Positions 1 to 11,351 of a stretch of 64,000 nt of DNA are shown here, piece after piece. This stretch comes from Cryptomeria japonica (lineage: Eukaryota > Streptophyta > Pinopsida > Cupressales > Cupressaceae). The notes under the pieces are model-generated. The model saw only the letters and a list, made by a program, of their open reading frames with translations. It was not told where the DNA came from and did no database searches. How positions within the stretch are numbered: position 1 is the first letter of the stretch; the number at the start of each line of letters is the position of its first letter. The position numbers and the translations under genes are program-made. The stretch spans positions 603,818,709-603,882,708 of the forward strand of contig NC_081413.1 in assembly GCF_030272615.1 (NCBI RefSeq). Reading direction: 5' to 3'.

Positions 1-544
1 AATTTGTAGTAATCATAAACGCCTATTCTCTGTTATTCTGTGGTTGGATTGTCTTATTAGTTCTCTTGGTCAAGTTATCATCCATTGAAATCAGACTCTA
101 GAACATAAACACATTAAGATTTTCAAGTACTCACCCTCAACAAGTTCAAGATCTAAACATCTCAAAGTGCATTATCACCCTCTTTGGTAAATTGATCACT
201 CAAACATAGTTTCTCATCAGGATCTATCATCCTTTATCATGAAACTGAAACGTTTGGCCAGGATAATCTTGTCCCACATTGTAGGATATATCATTCCTAC
301 TGGACTTGGTTTTTATCAAATAATCATCGTTGCACTCCAAAACCAAATATCAAAAAACTTGCAAAAATTTAAACACTTGAACCATCTTTTCGTGTCATAT
401 TGCGCTATCATATTTACCTTGACAATTGATCACTTATCAAAACAAACTTTTAGACAATCTAATCCTAGCAAAATAACACACGTGTATTCCCATTCTAACC
501 AGAGCTCAGAGACGAAGAATCATAGAGACAGAAATCAAAACATT

Positions 545-2455
545 GGAAACAACTGAAGAGCATATAACCATGGAACATGAAGATGAAATACAAGTTGAAG
601 AAGAAATAACATAACAAAATATCAGAAACATCAAAAATGATCCTCAATTTGATAAATTTATGCAAAAATTATTGGAGGGAGAAAAAGAAAAATATTTCCT
701 AATGTTAGCAAAATCCGGTGCTACACTTCCCCAAGATTTTGATGTGAACAAACTGACACAAAAGAAAAGTGATTCTCCCCTAATAACGAACAATACAAAG
801 ATATTTTTGGTCTCCACATGAATGACACATCAATTCCCAATAATACCGGAACCAATGAAGAAACTTACATACCCAAAAGAGATGAAGTGGAAATTCTAAA
901 TAACATTCAATCCAATGAAGATACAAGAAGGAATAGAGATGAAACAAGAAGAGAATCAGATCCTCCTAGAATACAAAATCATGGTCATGCAAGAACAAAT
1001 CATGTTGATAATCCTGTCACAACTCTCACACAACTACAAACACTGCAAACACAAATTCAAGATATGCAGAGAGGAAATGTTAGAAGATAATCACTTCAAG
1101 AAATATGTCCTTATCCATTTGACAGAAACCTAAACATGATACCATTTCCTATAGGTTTTGAAACTCATAGATACGAAAAAATATGATGGAAGAACTGACC
1201 CTCAAGATCATATATGAGAATTTTGCACAATGAGTATGGAGTTTGCACATGAGGATACCTACTTGATGAGATTATTTCTGAAAAGCTTAACTGGATTAGC
1301 TATGGAATGGTTCTCCAAACTTCCACATGGAATAAGATCATTCTCAAAATTGGTAGATAAGTTTGTTTCACAATACTCTTACAACATACAACATGAACTA
1401 ACAATGCTAGATCTATGTAATGCCAAACAAAAAAGTGGAGAACCATTCATGACATTTTTACAATGATGGAGATGGTTAGCTTCGTGGTATCCTCGTACAA
1501 TGCCAGAGTATGAAAAAATGGACATATTCATCGACAACTTAAATGATCAAATGAGTTATTACTTAAAAATACAAGGAAATCAAAGTTTCAGAAAAATGAT
1601 TGATAATGAAATTAGAATAGAGGAAGCCATGATAAAGAAAGGTGAATTGAAAATATACAAAGACGGAGTCCATCCTCCTAGCAATACCAATAACAACAAT
1701 CACAAAGATAAGCCAAAATTTTGGAATAGAAATCAAAATATCGTCAACGATGGAATAGTGGATAACAACAATGTGAAACCAAAGCAACCAGTTTTTTATT
1801 TATCCACTCACTCAACAGTGGCTCAACAAAACAACCATCACCAAAAAGCAACTATCAAAAAAAAATTTCGAAGGCAATTTACAAACATTGGTGGACCCCT
1901 TGGATTAGTACTACAGACGCTTCTTGCAAACAAATTTATCACTTTACCATAAGAAAGGAACTACGGACGTCAAATAAAACCACCTTGGTGGAATGATAAC
2001 CATTATTGCTATTTTCATCGAAACAAGGGACATCACATAGATAGTTGTTAGTGGTTGAAACATGTCATCCAAGATTTGATAGATAATGGAGTTATACTTG
2101 TGGATGGACATACAACGAATGAATCTAATACAGTTTTTAAAACTCCGCTTCCAAACAATGAGAAAGGTGAATCATCAACAACAAATAATGGTAAGGTTAA
2201 AGCGAAGGTAAACTACGCTCATACATATGATAATGTGGTAAACGTGATTGTAGTTAAAAAAAAGAAAAATCAAGAACATGCTTATGCTATCACCCGAAGT
2301 AAAGCCAAATTTGTTTTGCTGGGTCCTACGACAAACACATCATCCACTACCAAACAATACAACCCAGTGGATCAATTGCAAAAAACACCCACACCAATAT
2401 CCATCTTAGAACTATTAAAACTTTCACCTGCACACAAAGAAATTCTTGAATGAGC
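545..2455 (+). pseudogene. Degenerate Ty3/gypsy gag
   Basis: This would encode the capsid and nucleocapsid precursor that packages element RNA. The conserved retrotransposon gag core lies at 1200-1950; key pieces are EFAHEDTYLMRLFLKSL, a WFSKLPHGIRSF motif and FDNFV/QY-type residues at 1230-1466, followed by the downstream half at 1500-1952. A zinc-knuckle-like CYFHRNKGHHIDSC lies at 2010-2050 and is followed at once by a stop. The lysine-rich, Asn-rich linker at 1650-1900 is typical of gag C-termini. At least four stops or frame changes split the gene (near 1088, 1182, 1466 and 1953). The N-terminal 545-1150 portion is assigned only by continuity. Confidence 0.75.
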
Positions 2456-2876
2456 ATTAGTAGATACAACAGTTTCCAAAGATATTAATATCGACCAATT
2501 CAAAACCATGGTGGGACACCTAACAGCCCCTCACTACTTATCATTCACCGAAGAAGATGATATGTCCTTGCAACATCCCCATAATGCTCCCTTGCATATC
2601 GAAGTCAACATTCATAAGACATGAGTTAAATATGTCCTAATAGATGGAGGAGTTGCCTTAAACATTTTCTCTTTGAGTCTTGTCTGTGCTCTTGGTTATT
2701 TAGAAGATGCAGTTGATCCCCTAAAAAAGATCGCATTCAAATCCTATGATGAAGAAGAACTTTCTTCTAAAGGAAATGTGATATTACCCCTCAGAGTGGG
2801 ACCTTTGCAGAAAGAAACAACATACCAAGTTCTAGACTTAGATTTATCATACAACATACTCTTGGGAAGACCCTAG
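2456..2876 (+). pseudogene. Degenerate retropepsin-like protease of the Ty3 element
   Basis: This is the aspartic protease that would cut the element polyprotein. The active-site stretch LIDGGVALNIFSL is readable at 2640-2675, a DGG variant of the catalytic triplet that is common in plant Ty3 elements. The C-terminal flap-like end LDLSYNILLGRP is at 2840-2876 and is followed by a stop. The reading frame is interrupted just before the active site (stop near 2625). It lies directly after gag, as in a Gag-Pol layout. Confidence 0.7.
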
Positions 2877-3572
2877 ATACATGACATACAAGCTATTCCA
2901 TCAAAATGTCATCAGTGCTTAAAATTTCCCTACAATGGGAAGGAAATCATGATCTTAGCAAACTCAAATCCATTATAGTGTTGTAGTAATCTGAAATCAG
3001 CTGAAGAGGTCATTATTTCACATAATAGAGAGGCAACATCTTCAAGCACACAATCCAAGGAACAATCATTCACATCAATTTTGTCAAACATGGAAAAACA
3101 AATGCAGCTGAGATCAAGGGAACGAAGAATATTTGTTATCATGGTAAAACAAACAAGAGCAACTTGAAATTTAAAGGGAAGAACTAGATGCAGGTGTCGA
3201 TATAGTTCATAGGTATGTAGTACAAACATTAGGAACTAGTCCACTTGAATTAGGATTACATTCAATTGACTTGGAATTAACCAAGGATGACTAGGAGCTA
3301 CTTGCGCAAGGTCATTCTGATGAGAGTATCGTTCTAGACATGGAAATACATATTGAAAGCTCTGATATCTCTATCATGACTCCTAATATCTTTGACATAA
3401 TTCAACATGAAGATCCTTTATCCTTAATCCCTCCTGAACCTATGCACTGGGAAAATTAAGGACAACTATAATTAATATCTTTCCTAATGAACATGCCATA
3501 TCCTTATAACTTCATGAAATCAAACCCACAATAACTTTCACCAGGAGTTTCTGCAACGCATCTTCCAGTCAA
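2877..3572 (+). other. Protease-RT spacer of the Ty3 element, heavily decayed
   Basis: These 700 bases lie between the protease and the surviving pre-RT segment. Only short open stretches remain in any frame, for example around 3290-3460 with acidic, loop-like composition. The region is assigned to the element by position. No independent gene is visible on either strand. Confidence 0.5.
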
Positions 3573-4293
3573 GTGGGTGCCAAATATCCTAGTTGCAAAA
3601 GTGAAAATAACGAAATGAATATCATATCTAATGCTGAAAACCATTTCTTGGCAATATTAGATCGGGAAAAAGTAAAAATAAAGGACATATCTAATGGTGA
3701 AAACCTCCTCAAGGCACCGAAAGATGGGAGATTTGACACCTTACCTGAATTCTATCAAAAGAGGTCATTTATCCTAATGGAAATAATAGAGGCAGTTATC
3801 ATTGACACAACTGATGTATATCCAACAACTTATCTGTCAGAACTAGTAAGGCAAAAATATTTGGAACCCTTCAAAAGATGGAAAGTCATTTTCACCTGGT
3901 CATATGCAGACATTCCGGGGATTGATCCATATCTTACAATACATCACCCAAATATCAGTCCAGGAGCAAGCATCAATAATAGAACACAACATGGATCGGG
4001 AGCAGATATTCTATTCATCACACCACAAGGTCACACAATCCCAAAAGCATACAAATTAAGCTTTCCACGCACCAATAACACAACAGAGTATGAAGCTTTG
4101 GTTACAGGTATTGGTTACAGGTATCAAAATGGTTGTAGAAGGGAACATTACACAACTTCAAGTCTTTGGAGACTCTCAGCTCGTCATCAATCAAATTAAT
4201 GATGATTATCAAACAAAGGACAAAAAATTAATGCCTTATAAAAAGATGGTTGATGATATCAAGAAATACTTTGTAGAAATAACTTTTCAGTAG
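3573..4293 (+). pseudogene. Pre-RT segment fused to RNase H after loss of reverse transcriptase
   Basis: The first part ends with FTWSYADIPGIDPYLTIHH at about 3893-3950, the conserved sequence just upstream of RT in plant Ty3 elements. Without any RT motif it passes within about 50 bases into an RNase H domain (GSGADILFITPQGHTIPKAY from about 3995, then NNTTEYEALVTG and, after a frame change near 4100, GDSQLVINQINDDYQTKD). RNase H would remove the RNA strand after reverse transcription. The missing segment should encode all RT palm and thumb motifs, so this is an internal deletion and not point decay. A short local repeat (ttggttacaggtatt/ttggttacaggtatc) near 4098-4125 coincides with the frame change. 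Confidence 0.75.
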
Positions 4294-5715
4294 ATTCCAA
4301 GGAATGACAACAAAGCAGCAGATGCCATGGCTACACTTGCTTCTCTACTTCAGACACAGGAAAATCAACAACGTTATGAATGCCTAGTAGAAGAGTTGTT
4401 TTACCCTACTCATAATTGTCTTGATTCCCAAACTATCAGTCACCTTGTTGGGCATGATTCCTCCCACTACGGCCAAACTTACACATACCTGAAAGATAAC
4501 ACCCTACATCTTGACTTATCGAAAAATAAAAAAAGAAACTTTATTTGCCAATCCTCCTATTTTACTCTTGTCGCAAATACCCTATTTAAACGAGGGATAG
4601 ACGATACTCTTTTAAGATGTCTTGAACAAGAAGAATCTGAGAAATCCTTACATGAAGTCCATAATGGCATTTGTGGCACTCATTCAAGTGGTCTTACCCT
4701 TTCAAAAAAACTCATACGCTTGGGCTATTATTGGCCGACCATGGAATGAGATTCTTTTCAGATAGCTGGAACATACAAATAATGTCATATCTATGGGAAT
4801 TTGATTCATGCACCAGCACAAGAACTTCATGCTTTGGAAACATCTTGGCCTTTTTGTCAATGGGGTCTTGATCTAGGAGGAAAAATAATTCCTTCTTCAT
4901 CTAATGGTCACAAATTCATCCTTGTAGCTATAGAATATTTCACAAAATGGACTGAGGTAGTACCTCTCAAAAATATCATAGGAAAACAAGTTGTTGCATT
5001 TATCTTGAACTATATCATCTGGCGCTATGGAATACCAATGACCATTATCACTAATAATGGGCGACCATTCAAGAATTAAGATGTACAAGAGCTATGTGTG
5101 AAGTTCAAGATCCAACTCAAATTATCCACACCCTACTATCCACAAGGGAATGGGCAAGCATAAGCATCAAACAAAACTATTCTGAAAATCCTTAAAAAGA
5201 TAGTGAATCATACTAGAAAAGATTGGAATATTCAATTGAACCCTTCTCTATGGGCCTACCATACTAGTATCCGCACACCAACAGGTGCCACACCTTTCTC
5301 TTGTTTATGGATCAGAAGTAATACTGCCAATAGAATTAGAGATACCTTCTCTACGAGTATCATAAAAGGTCTCATCGCAGATAAAGAACAACGAGTATCT
5401 AGACTACAAGAGTTAGAACTGATCCATGAACGAAGATAAAATTCCTTTGATCATTTAAAGGTATCAGAAAAGAATGTGCTAGAGTTATAATCACAGAGTC
5501 AAACCAGGAATCTTTCAAGTAGGGGAACTAGTACTAAAGGAAAATCCATGCAACCAGGCAGATTGAGAAAAGAAAGGAAAATTTGAACCAAACTGGTTAG
5601 GTCCGTTTGTGGTCACAACAATATTTGGGTCAGCAGCATATCAGCTATCAACACGAGATGGAGATCAGCTTGAAGAACCCATCAATAGCATGCATCTAAA
5701 GAAGTTTTATGTCTG
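4294..5715 (+). pseudogene. Degenerate Ty3 integrase
   Basis: Integrase inserts the cDNA into the genome. The N-terminal zinc-binding HHCC region lies at about 4640-4745 (LHEVHNGICGTHSSG, then LIRLGYYWPTM). The catalytic core follows at 4850-5080 (WPFCQWGLDLGG, VAIEYFTKWTEVVPL, ITNNGRPFKN). The expected Asp of ITDNG has become Asn. The core continues at 5200-5440 with WAYHTSIRTPTGATPFS, and the C-terminal end (NWLGPFVVT, INSMHLKKFYV) is near 5590-5715. At least four stops or frameshifts break it (about 4748, 5079, 5163 and 5439). Confidence 0.8.
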
Positions 5716-7227
5716 AAAAAGTAGAAAATCCAAAAACAATGAAAAAGAAGGAAAATAAAAAAACATTGATAAAATAAAAAAATTCAAAAATAGTGAAAAA
5801 GCAAAAAACCCAAAAAAAAATTAAATATGAGAAAAAGTGCAATAAAAAAAGATGGTGAAAACCTGGCAAACAAGCACTATCTGTCGACTAGCTCTTCCAT
5901 CTATTAGTTCATGCATCTTTCCGCTTGCATTCATTTTCCATCAGTGATGTTCATATTCATCATAAAGCCTTTGTACATACGTAGGCATCCTAGCTAATCT
6001 CTTGCCATGGTTTGGATCATTGGGTATATCATACTGAATTTGTTTCTAGTCTTGGGGAAAAATCCTGCACTTAGCTGGGGGCAAAAACTTCTTGATCATT
6101 TTGAGCTTAATAAAACATGTAGAATGAATGGTTAGACAACCCTTATCAAGCAAAAACTGAGACATATCTAGCATTGAACACGAGATCAAATTATCAACCA
6201 TCAAACTATCACAAAGTCAATCTAAACGCATGGATGATATCTTTTGGATAATGATTTTAACATGATTGTTCAACTTTTCTTTTCTATATTGATTTTCGCT
6301 ATCATGATTTCTGAGTGACTCTAGGATGTTTTTGACTAGAGGAACAAGGAAGAAGCATGATATTTTTCTTGTCTGCTGTCTGAAAATTAATCATTAATAT
6401 GTGCAAATTTATCTCAGGACATGATCATCAGAGCATCATTGAAGACATTTCTAATTTGCGTATTGAAATGTTTAATACTGCCTGTTCTACGCAAGCAACA
6501 CTCAAGTCATCTTGGTTCAATTAATCTTGATGCTTGTGCTAACTTTCCATATCAAAATCCAAAAAGCAATGCTCAGGCCATCAAGGTTTAATTATACCAT
6601 TGATGTTTGCACTTACTTCCCACATTTTAAAAATCTCAATGATGACAAAATGCAATAATCCAGTGACTGGTCCACTCGTAGCTTTGCATTTCATTTGCAT
6701 TTAGCTTGCATCACATTCTTGCATGGGATCTCACATGTTCCTTTTATCCAAGGTTAAATCTATTGCAGGAAACAACAAGTATCATCACAAGTGTATACAA
6801 AATCAAACTAATGACTCATATCTCTCTAGATATTGTCGACCCAGTGAAAATCTTATGCTACCCTCTCAATAGAACCAACATCAGCATATCTAAATCTTTC
6901 TACAATTTGATATCAACAAACTGTCAGTTCTTTATCCAATCAATCTTATCAATTCTATCAATCAATCACATCTAAATTGATTCTCTCATGTCTTATATAC
7001 GATGTATCTTTCCTGAAACCAGACGTTCTGATCATGTCTTGTACAGGATATATCATTCTTTGATTTTCATCAACCACAGTTGCAGAAATCAAATCAATAA
7101 TCTATCAGGATATCAATTTCGCAAATATCCAAAAACTCCAAAGATCAATTATCTCAATTGATCTCCCAAGGGGGCATCATCATATTGCAATCTATAAATC
7201 AAGAGCTGGGGCATCCTATCAAACAAA
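5716..7227 (+). other. Noncoding 3' tail of the Ty3 element
   Basis: There is no convincing coding sequence on either strand between the integrase stop and the polypurine tract. An A-rich stretch at 5720-5850 holds repeated 'aaaaat...gaaaaag' units. A G-rich tract (tgggggc, about 6077-6083) resembles a second internal polypurine tract. Long 3' tails of this kind are common in Tat-lineage elements. Confidence 0.5.
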
Positions 7228-7456
7228 TATCATCATCAAAATGAGATTAATCTTTGAATCAACATGTCATCACACCTCGCTTCAAAGAGGGGCAAAATGT
7301 ATACATCTAAGATTTGTCTGAAGATAATTAATTAAATAATTATATCATCATCAAAATGAAATTAATCTTTGAATCAACGTGTCATCACACCTTGCTTCAA
7401 AGAGGGGCAAAATGTATACATCTAAAAATGGTCTGAAGATAATTTATTAAATAAGC
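7228..7456 (+). repeat. 115-bp tandem duplication of polypurine tract and LTR start
   Basis: Copy 1 (7228-7341) and copy 2 (7342-7456) each run from atatcatcatcaaaatga through the polypurine tract (aaagaggggcaaaa) into the first 40 or so bases of the LTR (tgtatacatctaa). They differ by a handful of substitutions. The two possible LTR starts are therefore 7298 and 7413. Confidence 0.85.
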
Positions 7457-7867
7457 AATTATTTAATTAATCCCCCTTCCCAATTTAATTGAATTCACTA
7501 AGCAATTTGATTAAATTCCCCCTTTCATCTACTTATTAATAAATCTAAGGATTTATTTGATAGGTTCATTTCATAATTCCCTTTGATTAATTAATTTAAA
7601 TTAATTAATTCTCCCCCATCTTCAATTAGTTCTTCTAATCTTCTAATTAATTAAAACAAATCAATTTATGAGTTGTTGAGAATTAATTAGTCTTATTTGA
7701 ATTTTAAATTCAAATTTTACCAACATGCCTCCTAACTTTTAACCACCTAACCTAACCCCTTCCATCTAACCCTAGGTTTAATTAAACCTACTCTTCCCTT
7801 GAGACACATGGCATTCTTGGGCCACATGTCCCCTTTCCTTATATACTTTCTCTCTCATGAGCAAAGC

Positions 7868-7991
7868 TTCTTGACACTTGTCACCATAGAGATGAAAAAT
7901 GTTCCCTTTCATCCAACCTCTCTAGAAGATTCTTGACACTTGTCACCATAGAGATGGCAAATGTTCCCTTTCATCCAACCTCTTTTCCAAC
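7868..7991 (+). repeat. 62-bp tandem repeat inside the Ty3 LTR
   Basis: Two head-to-tail copies start with ttcttgacacttgtcacc at 7868 and 7930. They lie about 80-200 bases upstream of the LTR TATA box, where duplicated enhancer-like units are often found in LTRs. Confidence 0.75.
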
Positions 7992-8072
7992 CTCCTCTAA
8001 TTTCACCATTGATATCTTCAGACTCAATCTTGACCATTGATTCCTACCACCTCACCCTTGGCCTTGGAAATC

Positions 8073-8081
8073 CTATAAATA
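8073..8081 (+). promoter_or_regulatory. TATA box of the Ty3 LTR
   Basis: ctataaata followed by 'gaccccattttgg' is a strong match to a plant TATA box and lies mid-LTR, as expected for the U3/R border. The transcript start would be about 30 bases downstream, near 8110. Confidence 0.6.
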
Positions 8082-8504
8082 GACCCCATTTTGGAGCAAT
8101 AATCATCCCATCTCACTTGCATTTCAAGCATTGTTGCTATAGGCATATCGATTTTAGCATATCATTTGAGCATTGTTATTATAGGCAATGGAATCTTAGA
8201 TCTAGCTTATTTTCTAACATAATTGTTGAATCATGTAGCTTAATCATTCTCTTTTTTTAACTTAAATGCATCATTATCATCTTAAATCCTCCATCTAGAT
8301 GTATTCAAGTCACTAGAATTTGCTTAGCTAGATCTGAGGGAAAATCTACACTCGCATTTATTTGGAGGCAATAGATCGATTAGCCATGGTTTTATCTTTC
8401 TTTGTTTTAAATTTGATAACCATGCTTGTAATGATCTATTGAGTGTTTTGTGTTGCAGCTACAGGTATACACTTCACAGGCACGATACCTCTAAGGTAAA
8501 ATCT

Positions 8505-8900
8505 TTCATAACATGACAGCTAACCAAAGGAAAAGGCTTAGGGAGGGTCGAATGATCGTAACCATTTTGGAAGTGAATCATTTTTTTGCCTTTCTAAAAG
8601 AATTTCTTCATGAAGCCTTTATAGTCTCTCGTACTCTTTTCTTGACTTTCTCTCCTTCATTCTGCAATCCAGTCACCTCGGCTATGTACTCAGGCGTCAC
8701 CGTAAAGGTAATTCTTCTCACCATTACCTCCCCATTCTGTTAGGAATTAAAAACCCTGGCTGAGAGCTCCTTGTTGTAGCCCTTCATTGCCAGAAAGAAC
8801 ACAGGGAAGCTCATTGTTTGAAAGAGCTCCCATAACTCTTTGTTGTCTCTCAAATATGTATAGTTACTTAGTTTAGTGCATTTCAGAGGCCCCCCATCTT
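8505..8900 (-). pseudogene. Fragment of an unnamed plant transposon-associated protein
   Basis: Read on the minus strand, a broken frame gives LRDNKELWELFQTMSF, then FFLAMKGYNKELSARVFNS, a stop, then GEVMVRRITFTVTPEYIAEVT and GLQNEGEKVKKRVRETI. The same domain recurs at 28.6-29.2 kb (+), where G-F-N-x-E-L-S and a following G-[DE]-V...F-x-V block align. Similar proteins occur widely in plants as 'putative plant transposon protein' type entries; I cannot name the family or function. Two in-frame stops show this copy is dead. It lies just downstream, in the same orientation, of the LINE RNase H. Confidence 0.5.
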
Positions 8901-8978
8901 ATCACAGGAAAAAGAAGAACAAAACCAAATGCTTGGAAAGCGATTGAGCTGAAAGAAGCTAAAACGAGAACTGTTACT

Positions 8979-9310
8979 TCATTTGGAAGGGAAGAACATA
9001 AAAATGCTTATCTTGATAACCCTCAAATGATAATTCTCACATGTGTGAGACTCAAGATCATCATTTCTTGTAAACACAATTAAAAAATCACTCCATTTCA
9101 TGCTCTCTAAAGTGAAAAAATTAGTCATTTTCATAGCCCTTCTAATAAATACTTTATCATCCCAAATCCAAGAACAAATCTCATTTGTCATCATCATGCT
9201 TTTGTCGAGAAATATCCTTTCCAGGATATTATCCACGTAAGCCATCCAACAATTGATGGAACCCCAATCCACAAGGTGTTGAGTCATCTCCTCGAAATCC
9301 CACCAACTGT
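8979..9310 (-). other. Unassigned open segment between LINE RNase H and the unnamed domain
   Basis: About 110 codons stay open on the minus strand, with aromatic-rich sequence (WWDFEEMTQHLVDW, WMAYVDNILERIF, CSWIWDDKVF). I recognise no family. It could be the C-terminal extension of the LINE ORF2, part of the neighbouring unnamed protein, or chance. Being open amid degenerate sequence is mild evidence that it was coding. Confidence 0.3.
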
Positions 9311-9945
9311 GTGAGCCCAGCTGATAGTTGAAACTTACAAAAAATGTGAGCATAATAAATAAAACCAAATTCATTCAAATAGGTTATTACTCCCACTTCC
9401 CGCTTTCTTTTTTTATAATTTCCCCTTTCCTGCATGAGAATTTCTTTCAACTCTCTAGAAATATGTTCAAACTTAAAGATCTTATGATCCATTATATGAA
9501 GAATCTGAATGGCAATGAGGTCAGCCAATCTATTGCCTTCTTTATAGGTATGTTGTATTTTGATGTTTTCAAACAAACCAATCTACCATTTATATTTTTC
9601 AATTATCTCTTAGATCTCCCAAGGAGGAGAGATTACAGAATTGAGGCAGTCAATAATTAGTTTGGAGTCTCCTTCTCGAATTACATTCTTTTTAGAGATA
9701 TCATAAAGACCTTGAAGACCCATCCAGGCTGCCCAAGCTTCAGCCTTGTTGTTAGTAGTAGTCCCTATACCAAAGCCAAACCCAACAACCAAGAAGCCTT
9801 TATGATCCTGAATTAAACCTCCTACCCCCAAGTTCCTAGGCTTACCTTTAGAGAAACCATCAAAATTGCACTTAATCCATCCAATTTCAGGAGATTTCCA
9901 AAAACAAGAATTTCTTAGGATCATTCTTTGCCAATTAACACTCAA
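9229..9945 (-). pseudogene. LINE ORF2 RNase H domain
   Basis: The RNase H fold begins near 9900 with GWIKCNFDGFSKG (first catalytic Asp). It continues with GVGGLIQDHKGFLVVGFGFG, the NNKAEAWAAWMGL helix (catalytic Glu) and IREGDSKLIIDCLNS (third Asp). After a frame change it ends with HTYKEGNRLADLIA at about 9490-9545. All the acidic residues can be seen, so it decayed by frame breaks and not by loss of the site. The domain is of the type found at the end of many plant L1 ORF2 proteins. Confidence 0.8.
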
Positions 9946-9999
9946 GAAGTTGTGTCTAATTCCCCAAACCTATCTTAATCTGAGATTCAGAAGAGAGGG

Positions 10000-11351
10000 A
10001 AGGGTTTTAGAGAAACCAATAGACTCAACATTAATATTTTCCTTAATTTGTTGAATAATGATGGTGGCCAAGAGCATGTTGTTTCTCTTCTCTTCTCTGA
10101 ATATCATGTTCTTTAGTTCTTTCCAGATATTCCAAGCAAGAAGGGGGGAGTTTGATGCCAAATACTCTTGGCAATTGGGTGGGAGTAAGGGTAAACCTAC
10201 CATGCCTCGAGGAAGTCTTTGAAGTAACTAAGTTGCACCCAATTAATATTAAGCTTCTTCCATAATTTTTCCCAAATCTCCCGAGTGAAGCTACAATGTA
10301 GAAAAATGTGATCAATGCTTTCCGATTCAATGTAACAGAGTTCACACTGATTTACCAAAGAAAACCCCCTTTTATTTAGGTTATCAATAGTAAGAATCCG
10401 ACCATAAGCAGTCGCCCACCAAAAATAGTTGATTTTTGGGATTAGACCCTTAATCCAAATTGCCTTCCATAATAAATTTTTGTCATTGTTTTCCTCTAGC
10501 TAGTGGTAGGAAGACTTCACAAAGAAATTCCCTGACAAACTCTATTTCCATATCCATTCGTCCTTCCCATTAGGAGTGTAAAGAGAATAGTGAGGAAGCA
10601 TGGCAGAAAGATTGACAACTTCAAAATAAACCTTCTAATGTGAATCTCCAGTTTGGATGAGACAAAACCACTCAGATCAATCAAAGAAGCATGTCCCCTA
10701 TACCAAATTATAAAATCATGCACCTTCTTCCCCAAATGTCTAATTAAGAAATTATCAATATTCATCAAATGGGCAATGGACTCCAAAGAATGATCAAGCA
10801 CCCAAGTATCTTTCTAGAAATCGGTCTTTCTTCCGTTGCCTATAATCATCTTGCCATTTCTTTTGATGTCATGTTTGATTTTAATCAAACTATTCCAAAT
10901 AGAAGAACCAATATGTAGCTCTTCCTAATTGAAAAATTTATCCTCCTAGTTACTCTGTAGGTATTTGGCTTTCAAAATTTTAGTCCAGACTTTTTGTTCC
11001 TTAGTAAATTACCAACCGATTTTAGAAACAAGAGATTTATTAAAATATTTAATCTTTCTTATGCCCAGTCCTTCGCAATTCCAGGGTTTACAAACTATAT
11101 CCCAAGAGACCAAGGAGAATCTTCTTTTTTCTTCCATACCAAACCATAGGAACCTCCTTTAGATCTTTTCAATTTTTTCAGCAACCACCCCAGGTATCTT
11201 GAATAGAGATAGGTAATAAATGGGCATGTTTTGAAGGCAAAATTTAAACAGTTGTATCTTTCATGCCAAGCCAAGAAGTTTTCCTTTCTAGATAGCTAAC
11301 TTATCTTGAAATCTTTCAAGGAAATCATTCAAAAAATTCAGATTAGAAGCT
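10000..11351 (-). pseudogene. LINE ORF2 thumb and zinc-binding (zf-RVT) region
   Basis: This part lies between RT and RNase H. It shows the usual downstream RT motifs in broken frames: repeated Trp-rich pieces, a WNCEGLG-type segment near 11060-11080 and, at 10250-10350, a stretch matching the zf-RVT pattern (CELCYIESESIDHIFLHCSFT in the shifted frame). It then leads into LPPNCQEYLASNSPLLAWNI at about 10130-10180. Many stops interrupt it. The assignment rests on position plus these short motifs. Confidence 0.6.

Larger units (their letters stand above)
1..8471 (+). mobile_element. Ty3/gypsy LTR retrotransposon, Tat-like, 5' end outside window, RT deleted
   Basis: The order on the plus strand is leader, gag, aspartic protease, RNase H, integrase, long noncoding tail, polypurine tract and 3' LTR, which is the Ty3/gypsy layout. 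The RNase H has the sequence style of the extra RNase H of Tat-lineage plant elements (GHTIPKAYKLSFP and NNTTEYEAL). The reverse transcriptase expected between protease and RNase H is missing. Every coding part is broken by stops or frameshifts, so this copy cannot move by itself. The 5' LTR is not in the window; the first 500 bases read as untranslated leader. The 3' boundary at 8471 is set by the inverted LTR ends (tgtatac at 7413, gtataca at 8465-8471). Confidence 0.85.
7413..8471 (+). repeat. 3' LTR of the Ty3 element
   Basis: The LTR begins with tgtatac directly after a purine tract and ends with gtataca, giving the standard TG...CA ends with 7-bp inverted termini. It contains a TATA box (ctataaata at 8073-8081), correct for a promoter driving an element transcript. 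The 5' copy is outside the window, so identity between LTRs cannot be judged. Confidence 0.8.

Noticed and set aside
1563-1787. Minus-strand ORF opposite the Ty3 gag
   Set aside because: Shadow of the Asn/Lys-rich gag linker.
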